64,000 nt of DNA, from positions 62,001 through 126,000 of the forward strand of contig CAWGJL010000005.1 in NCBI GenBank assembly GCA_963822765.1, given 5' to 3'. Positions 57,679-64,000 of the stretch are shown one piece after another. The stretch is from Palsa-504 sp963822765 (lineage in GTDB: Bacteria > Actinomycetota > Actinomycetes > Streptosporangiales > Streptosporangiaceae). The stretch's first letter is position 1. Each line of letters opens with the position of its first letter. A program made the translations under genes and the position numbers. Below the pieces are notes generated by a model. It was not told where the DNA came from. It worked only from the letters and a program-made list of their open reading frames with translations, and did no database searches.

Positions 57679-60600
57679 ATGTCACACGTCGCCATCTTCG
57701 GCATCAATCTGGCCAGCCTGCGCGGAGCCGTCGACGCGGGCGCGTACGCGAGAGGCGGCGAATACGCACGCCAGCGGCAGGTCATGTACGCGGACTGGAA
57801 CCCGGCTGGTGACACGCTGCACGGAGTGGTGTGCGGCCACGAGAAAAAGGTCTACCACACGTCCGCGTTCTTCTCGCTGACCCAGCGGCAGCCCGCCGAG
57901 TTCGAGCTGGGCGAGTGCAGCTGCCCGGTGGAGTTCAACTGCAAGCACGTCGTCGCGCTGGTCCTGTCGGTCCTGGCTCCTGATACCCCGCGGCCGGCTA
58001 GCCCGCCGGTCCCGCAGCCCCCCGCGTGGGAGAAGTCGCTGGACTCGGTGCTCAGCCCGGGCGGATCCGTAATCTCCGGCACGATGCCGCTGGCGATCGA
58101 GCTCGCGCTGGCCGGCGGCCCGGGCCAGCCTCGCCGGGGAAAGACGGCGGGGCACGCGCCGCTGAGGCTGATCGCGCGGCTGGTGCGGCCGGGCAAGAAC
58201 GGCGGCTGGGCCGGCGGCGAGCTGAGCTGCGGCAGGCTGGACATGCTCCGCTACTGCGGCGAACACCGCGAGGAGCAGGTGCGGCTGCTGCGGGAACTGT
58301 ACGTGCTGTACCAGGCGCGCGCGGGCCGCGGCGGCTATTACGGCTACTCCTATGGTGACGACCGGTCGATCGAACTCTCGGCGGTCGGCTCCCGGCAGCT
58401 CTGGCCGCTGCTCGACGAGGCCGCGGCGGCCGGCCTGCGGCTGGTGTACCCGGGCAAGCGCGGCGAGCTGGCCGGATACGGCGACGCCGAGTTCTGCCTG
58501 GACGTGACCCGCGGCGCGGCCGGCGGCCTGCACATCGCCCCGGTGATCCGCGCCGACGGCGGGGAACCCGCCGTGCCGGTCGCGTTCATCGGTGCAGAGG
58601 GGCATGGCGCGGTGTGCGTCGACCCCGCCGAGGCAGCCGGCGGCGACCCCGGCAGCTGGCGGTTCTGGCTGGCCCGGCTCGTCCGGCCGGTGCCGCCGCC
58701 GCTGCAGAAGATGACCCTGGGCGGCGAGTCGCTGCAGGTCCCCGCGGCCGAGGAGCTCAGGTTCCGGGACCGGTATTACCCGCGGCTGCGGCATGCCGCG
58801 GGGGTGATCTCCTCGGACGGGTCGTTCACCCCGCCCGCGATCTCCGGGCCCGACCTGGTGCTGCAGGCCAGCTACCGCGGCGGTCACGAGCTCAAGGTGA
58901 GCTGGGAATGGGCGTACCGGGTCGGAGACTCGCCGCTGCGCGCGCCACTGGAGCCGGCCGGACCGGACGACGGGTACCGGGACCTGGTCGCCGAGCGAAC
59001 GCTGCTGGACGGTCTCGCCCTGCCGCTGGACCGCTACGGCCTGCTCAGGCCCGACGGCGGCCGGCCCGGCGCGGCACCGCGCGCGCTGGCCCCGCGCACC
59101 CGGCTGACCGGCATCGACACGATGCGGTTCACCACCGAGCTGCTGCCGCTGCTGGCCGATCAGCCCGGGCTGATCCCCGAGATCAGCGGCGAGCCCCCGG
59201 ACTACCGGGAAGCCGGGGATTCGCTGCAGATCACGGTATCCGCCCATGAGCTGGCCGGCGAGACCGACTGGTTCGACCTGGGCGTGACCATCACCGTGGA
59301 GGGGCACCCGGTTCCGTTCCTCGAGGTGTTCCTGGCCCTTAGCCGCGGCGAGCCACATCTCCTGCTGCCCGACGGGGCGTATTTCGCCCTGGACAAGCCC
59401 GAGCTGCGGGCGCTCGCCCGGCTGATCGAGGAGGCCCGGGCGCTGCAGGACTCGCCGGCCGGCTCGCTGCGGATCAGCCGGTACCAGGCCGGGTTCTGGG
59501 ACGAGCTGGCGGCGCTGGGGGTGGTCGGGCATCAGGCCGCGGCATGGCGTGAGCAGGTCCAGGGTCTGCTGTCAGCCGACGTTGCGCGGCCGACGGCGCC
59601 GCCGCCCGGGCTGCGGGCCCGGCTGCGCCTGTACCAGCAGGATGGATTCGGCTGGCTGACGTTCTTGTGGGAGCACCGGCTGGGCGGGATCCTCGCCGAC
59701 GACATGGGACTCGGCAAGACGCTGCAGTGCCTCGCCCTGATCAGCCACGCCAGGCAGCGAGACCCGGCCGCCGGGCGGTTCCTGATCGTCGCGCCGACCA
59801 GCGTGGTGGGGAACTGGGCGGCCGAGGCGGCACGGTTTGCGCCGGACCTGCGGGTGGTCCCGGTACCAGCCACCGTGGCCCGGCTCGGGAAGAGTCTGGG
59901 CGAGCTTGCCGCGGGCGCTGACGCCATCGTCACGTCCTATGCCCTGCTGCGCATCGACTTCGCCGCTTACGCCGAGGTGGCCTGGTCGGGACTCTTGCTG
60001 GACGAGGCCCAGCAGGCTAAGAACCGCCAGTCGAAGGTCTACCAGTGCGCCCGCCGGCTGGCGGCCCCGGTCAAGATCGCGATCACCGGCACGCCGCTGG
60101 AGAACAACGTGATGGAGCTGTGGTCGCTGCTGTCGATCACGGCTCCCGGTCTGTTCCCCAACCCGGACCGGTTCCGCGACTACTACGCCCGGCCGGTCGA
60201 GCGGCAGGGCGACCGCGAGCGGCTGGCCCAGCTCCAGCGGCGGATCAGGCCGCTGGTCCTGCGCCGTACGAAGGACCAGGTGGCCGCCGAGCTGCCGGCC
60301 AAGCAGGAGCGGCAGAAGGTCCTCGGCCTGATCGACGACATGGACGCCAACCGCTTCGCGATCTTCCGCTCGCTGACCCTGCTGCGCCAGCTGAGCCTGC
60401 ACGCCGGGCTCGTCGACGAGGCTCACGTCGGCCTGGACTCGGCCAAGATCGACGCCCTGGTCGGCCAGCTCCAGGAGGTGACCGGTGGCGGGCACCGGGC
60501 CCTGGTGTTCAGCCAGTTCACCGGCTTCCTGGCCAAGGTCCGCGAACGGCTGGAGGCCGAAGGCATCCGGTACTGCTACCTGGACGGCAGCACCCGCGAC

Positions 60601-60942
60601 CGGGCCGCGGTGATCCGGCGGTTCAAGGACGGCACCGACCCGGTCTTCCTGATCAGCCTCAAGGCCGGCGGATTCGGGCTGAACCTGACCGAGGCCGACT
60701 ACTGCTTCCTGCTCGACCCGTGGTGGAACCCGGCGACCGAAGCGCAGGCCGTGGACCGCACCCACCGCATCGGGCAGACCCGGAGCGTCATGGTCTACCG
60801 CCTGGTCGCCAAGGACACCATCGAGGAGAAGGTCATGGCGCTGAAGGCCAGGAAAGCCACGCTGTTCGCCAGCGTGCTTGACGACGGGAATGTCTTCGGC
60901 ACCGGCCTGGACGCCAAGGACATCCGCGCCTTGCTCGACTGA
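57679..60942 (+). CDS. SWIM zinc-finger SNF2-family helicase
   Basis: 1087 residues. The N-terminal SWIM finger is CSC-x5-CKH (C80, C82, C88, H90). A long middle part follows (about 110-640, SNF2-associated). The ATPase core has Walker A DDMGLGKT (675-682), the DEAH-box equivalent DEAQ at about 775, ITGTPLENNVMELWSLLSIT, LVFSQFTGFLAKVRERLEAE, LISLKAGGFGLNLTEADYCF and a final AVDRTHRIGQTRSVMVYRLV. Bacterial SWI2/SNF2 proteins of this form translocate on DNA and are linked with transcription recycling or DNA repair. ATG 57679 starts a complete protein. Intact, monocistronic. Confidence 0.93.
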   Translation: MSHVAIFGINLASLRGAVDAGAYARGGEYARQRQVMYADWNPAGDTLHGVVCGHEKKVYHTSAFFSLTQRQPAEFELGECSCPVEFNCKHVVALVLSVLAPDTPRPASPPVPQPPAWEKSLDSVLSPGGSVISGTMPLAIELALAGGPGQPRRGKTAGHAPLRLIARLVRPGKNGGWAGGELSCGRLDMLRYCGEHREEQVRLLRELYVLYQARAGRGGYYGYSYGDDRSIELSAVGSRQLWPLLDEAAAAGLRLVYPGKRGELAGYGDAEFCLDVTRGAAGGLHIAPVIRADGGEPAVPVAFIGAEGHGAVCVDPAEAAGGDPGSWRFWLARLVRPVPPPLQKMTLGGESLQVPAAEELRFRDRYYPRLRHAAGVISSDGSFTPPAISGPDLVLQASYRGGHELKVSWEWAYRVGDSPLRAPLEPAGPDDGYRDLVAERTLLDGLALPLDRYGLLRPDGGRPGAAPRALAPRTRLTGIDTMRFTTELLPLLADQPGLIPEISGEPPDYREAGDSLQITVSAHELAGETDWFDLGVTITVEGHPVPFLEVFLALSRGEPHLLLPDGAYFALDKPELRALARLIEEARALQDSPAGSLRISRYQAGFWDELAALGVVGHQAAAWREQVQGLLSADVARPTAPPPGLRARLRLYQQDGFGWLTFLWEHRLGGILADDMGLGKTLQCLALISHARQRDPAAGRFLIVAPTSVVGNWAAEAARFAPDLRVVPVPATVARLGKSLGELAAGADAIVTSYALLRIDFAAYAEVAWSGLLLDEAQQAKNRQSKVYQCARRLAAPVKIAITGTPLENNVMELWSLLSITAPGLFPNPDRFRDYYARPVERQGDRERLAQLQRRIRPLVLRRTKDQVAAELPAKQERQKVLGLIDDMDANRFAIFRSLTLLRQLSLHAGLVDEAHVGLDSAKIDALVGQLQEVTGGGHRALVFSQFTGFLAKVRERLEAEGIRYCYLDGSTRDRAAVIRRFKDGTDPVFLISLKAGGFGLNLTEADYCFLLDPWWNPATEAQAVDRTHRIGQTRSVMVYRLVAKDTIEEKVMALKARKATLFASVLDDGNVFGTGLDAKDIRALLD

Positions 60943-60969
60943 TTCACCGCGCCTGCGCTCGACGCCGGG

Positions 60970-60984
60970 ACCCCTCCCAGGGGT
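60970..60984 (+). terminator. Short hairpin after the SNF2 gene
   Basis: ACCCCT-CCC-AGGGGT, a perfect 6-bp stem 27 bp past the SNF2 stop, followed by an A/T-rich stretch containing GGGTTTCCT. A weak terminator, or part of the next gene's leader. Confidence 0.4.
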
Positions 60985-61001
60985 TAGATTAGGGTTTCCT
61001 C

Positions 61002-61785
61002 ATGACCCCCTCAGAGACCACCGACCTGCAGAGCCAGTGCGACCTGCTGCGGTCGCTGCACCGTCCCGGTGCGCCTCTCCTGCTCCCGAACGCCTGGGAT
61101 GTGGCCACGGCGAGAGCGGTCGTCGCGGCTGGTTTCCCCGTGGTCGCGACCACTAGCGCCGGGGTGGCCGCGGCGCTCGGCTATGCGGACCAGGAGGGTG
61201 CGCCGGCCGCGAGATGCTCGCCGCGGCCGCGCGGATAGCCAGCGGGTCGAGGTGCCGGTGACCGTGGACGCCGAGGCCGGCGACGGGATGCAGCCCGCCG
61301 AGCTGGTCGCCGCGCTGCGCAGCGCCGGGGCGGCCGGCTGCAACCTCGAGGACGCCGACTACACCGCCGGCGGCCTCCGTGATCCCGGCAGGCACGCGGA
61401 ATGGCTCGCGGAGGTTCGCCAGGCCGCCTCGGCGGACGGCTACCGGCTGGTCATCAACGCCCGGGTCGACGTCTTCCTCGGCCCCTTCCTGGCCGGCGCC
61501 GGTCCCGGGACCCAGGAGGGGCTCGTTCCCGAGGCGCTCCGGCGCGCGAACGCCTACCTGCAGGCCGGCGCCGACTGCGTGTACCCGATCGCCATCTGGG
61601 AGACCGAAGCGCTGCGCCGCTTCGTCTCGGACGTCGGCGGACCGGTGAACGTCACGCGCCTGCCGCAGGGGCCGCCGCTGGCCGAGCTGGCCGACGCCGG
61701 CGTGGCCCGGGTGAGCTGGGGGCTGTTCCTGTACCTCGACGCGATGGCTCGTTTTACCGAACAGCTCGCCTCGCTGCGAGGCTAG
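61002..61785 (+). pseudogene. Isocitrate-lyase/PEP-mutase superfamily protein, frameshifted
   Basis: The ATG frame gives GAPLLLPNAWDVATARAVVA and VATTSAGVAAALGYADQEGA. A shift near 61207 leads to EMLAAAARIAS, and another near 61243 to VEVPVTVDAEAGDGMQPAEL, GCNLEDADYTAGGLRD, NARVDVFLGPF, CVYPIAIWETEALRRFVSDV and a normal end EQLASLRG. All metal and phosphonate/pyruvate site motifs of the family (2-methylisocitrate-lyase-like) survive across three frames. Its stop shares the CTAG at 61782-61785 with the stop of the LuxR gene on the other strand. Confidence 0.8.
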
Positions 61786-64000
61786 GCGGGCACGGCGGCG
61801 CGCTCCGCGGCCGGGAGCACCCGGCGGAGCTCTTTGCGCGAGCTGATGCCGAGCTTCGGGAAGATCTTGTGCAGGTGGTACTCGACGGTGCGCGGGCTGA
61901 TGAACAGCTGGGCGCCGATCTCCGGGTTGGTGTGCCCCTGGGCCGCGAGCCGGGCCACCTGCGCCTCCTGCGTGGTGAGCTCGTCGAGCGTCTCGACGGT
62001 ACGTTTGCGCACCGTCTCGCCGGTGGCCGATAGCTCGCGCCGGGCGCGCTCGGCGAATGCGGCCGCGCCCATCCGGCTGAACATCTCGTGGGCCGCGCGC
62101 AACTGGTCGCGCGCGTCCACGCGGCGGTTCGCACGACGCAGCCACTCGCCGTACAGGAGCCGGCTGCGCGCGAGCTCGAGCGCCGCGCGGCTGCGGGCGA
62201 GCCGCTCGACCGACTCGCGGTAGAGCGATTCGTCGTCGGTCAGCAGCGCACGGCAGCGCGCCTCGATCCCCAGCGCCCATTCGGTGCCGCTCGCCCGCGT
62301 GCGTTCGCTCAGCCGGCCGAGCGCCGCGGCGGCCTCGGCCGGCTGCGCGTCGCTGCGGACGGCGGCCTCGATCAACTCCACCAGGGCCCAGCCGTACGCG
62401 ATGACGTCCTCGTACTCGCAGGCCTGCCGGGCAGCAGCGAGCGCCTCGCCGTAGTGGCCCTGACTGTTGTGCAGCAACGCGTGCAGCCACGAGGCCAGGC
62501 CGAGCGCCGAGCCCTCGCCCCGCTCGGTCACATTGCGCCTGCCCCAGTCGAGCAGCGCCAGCGCCTGGTCCCGATCGCCGCGCGCCACGGCCAGCAGCGT
62601 GCTCTCCGCGTACCTGAGCGGCGGGATCCCGGTGGCCTGGGTGATCGAATCGACCTCGGCGATCTGCTCGGCGGCGGTGCCGAACGCCCCCGAATGGACG
62701 TTGAGCACGGCGAGGTAGTTGAGCGCGTTCGGGCAGCAGGTTGAGCGCGCCGGTCTCCCGCGCCAGGCGTACGCCGCGGGTTGCGAGCACGTGCCAGAGC
62801 TCGTCGTCCCACAGATCCTGCGCCAGGCGGCACGCCAGCCACAGCCACCGCCGGTCCGCGCCGCCGCCGTCGGGTTCGGCGAATGTACGCAGCGCCCGCG
62901 AGAGCGGCTCGACCGACGCCGCGTATCCCTCGGTGAACCGGGTCACCAGGGCGTCGAGGAGCAGGCCGACCGCGCCCGGGGCCGGCCCCCGGTGCGCCGC
63001 GCGCGCCGCCTCGGCCACCGCATGCACATCCGGGCCGGTGCCCAGGCGCCCGGCGAACATCGCCGACGCGAACGCCTCCAGGTAGGTCTCCCGGGCCAGC
63101 GCGGCGTCCAGCGGATCGAGCCGCCTGGCCGCCTCGAGCAGCAGCGGCGGCGCGTCGCGCCCGCGCTGGCTCGCGAACGCGATCTGGGCGCGCAACCGCT
63201 CCAGCCGCGCGCGCTGGAACTCGTCGACCGGCCCGAGCTCGGCGGCGGCCAGCAGGTCGGACGCGGACGCCGCGTCGGCGACGTCGAGCCGGGCCTGGGC
63301 CGCGGCGAGCGAGCGCGTGACGCGCAGGCCGGGATCCGGGGTCAGCTCGGCGGCGCGTTGCAGGAACGCCGCGGCCGCCGACAGCCCGCCCCGGGCCTGC
63401 GCCCGGCCGGCCGAGCGCTCCAGTTCGCGGGCTGCGTCCTCGTCGGGCCCGTCGGCCGCACGAGCGCGGTGCCACGCCCGGCGGTCCGGGTCCAGCCGCG
63501 CGTCGGTCGCGTCGGCGAGGGCCCGGTGGACCTCGCGTCGCTCGGCCGCGGGCGCGGCCCGGTAGGCGGCCGAACGGACCAGCGGATGCCGGAACCGCAC
63601 CCGCGCGCCGATCTCGATCAGGGCGGCCGCCTCGGCCGGTTCCGCCGCGGCGGGCCCGATGCCGAGCCGCTCGGCCGCGCGCCACAGCAGCGGCACGTCG
63701 CCGACCGGCTCGGCCGCCGCCAGTACCAGCAGGCGCCGGGTCGGCGCCGGGAGCGGCATCAGCTGGTCCACGAAGCCCTGCTCGATCCGGCTGGTCAGCT
63801 GCATCTGCACCGGCAGCCCGAACCCGCCCGCGACCGCGATCGGCGTCCCGCCGCGCGGCAGCTCGAGCAGCGCGAGCGGGTTGCCGCCGGCCTCGCCGAG
63901 GATCCGGTCCCGCACTCCCGGGTCGAGCGGCCCGGGGATCGTCGCGTCCAGCAGCCGGCGGGCGTCGGCCGCGACCAGGCCCCCGATCACGAGCTCGGGC
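61782..64000 (-). pseudogene. LuxR-family AAA regulator, frameshifted, leaves the right edge
   Basis: The part from the right edge reads the regulator's ATPase lid and TPR-like arm (PELVIGGLVAADARRLLDAT, RFRHPLVRSAAYRAAPAAER, HRALADATDARLDPDRRAWH). At about 62735 a single extra base breaks the frame; the neighbouring frame continues LLPNALNYLAVLNVHSGAFG and ends in a GerE/LuxR helix-turn-helix (LTTQEAQVARLAAQGHTNPE, PRTVEYHLHKIFPKLGISS). The P-loop end lies outside the window. One base separates it from an intact 800-900-residue regulator, so recent inactivation or an assembly error is likely. Confidence 0.8.

Noticed and set aside
57682..59532. 616-codon minus-strand frame opposite the SNF2 helicase
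   Set aside because: Low-complexity translation, no motif, complete overlap with an intact helicase.

Overview
By eye this is a very GC-rich sequence with third positions almost always G or C, frequent GTG starts, an Lsr2 nucleoid protein, many TetR/PadR/LuxR regulators, MMPL and M13 proteins, an ECF42 sigma factor with a DGPF (YciI) partner and F420-type enzymes. That points to a soil actinomycete of the Streptomyces/Streptosporangiales kind. I found no rRNA, tRNA, CRISPR array, insertion sequence, phage module or biosynthetic cluster.

The window is a mosaic of intact housekeeping and accessory genes separated by broken ones. From 1 to 11.1 kb, fragments (DinB, fumarylacetoacetate hydrolase, sugar-binding lipoprotein, alpha-hydroxy-acid oxidase, LLM oxidoreductase, FdhF-like, AAA/LuxR, NADP oxidoreductase) surround intact TetR/SDR, RibD-C, VOC, radical SAM and DEAD-box helicase genes. 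From 11 to 18.7 kb come an MMPL exporter, Lsr2, a BrkB-type membrane protein, a frameshifted wecB, a 53-residue membrane protein and an SDR. From 18.8 to 21 kb lies a sigma factor/anti-sigma pair upstream of a secreted lactonase-type beta-propeller. From 22 to 25.7 kb come a quinone oxidoreductase overlapping a GH26-like glycosidase, which meets a polytopic membrane protein stop to stop.

From 27.8 to 31 kb a response regulator, a histidine kinase and a D-Ala-D-Ala carboxypeptidase form a co-directional envelope group. From 32 to 41 kb come an aldehyde dehydrogenase without its catalytic segment, an M13 peptidase and a PadR, membrane protein, lipoprotein, dehydrogenase, M20 peptidase run. From 41.3 to 46.9 kb is the most decayed part: nitroreductase, SDR, MFS, HNH, GNAT and TetR remnants, around an intact TetR with a long inverted-repeat operator. 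From 46.9 to 55.4 kb are a formamidase, a propeller lipoprotein divergent from a Tat-exported phospholipase C, an RraA-like protein, a histidine phosphatase and the ECF42/YciI pair. The right end holds a Ser/Thr kinase with an unusual extracellular domain, a SWIM-SNF2 helicase, a frameshifted isocitrate-lyase-family gene and a frameshifted LuxR-type AAA regulator that leaves the window.

The strongest overall signal is the number of broken loci, about 27 of roughly 75. Several are pairs of truncated genes joined nose to nose or tail to tail, so large-scale erosion is likely. Otherwise complete genes with one or two frameshifts could instead be assembly errors.
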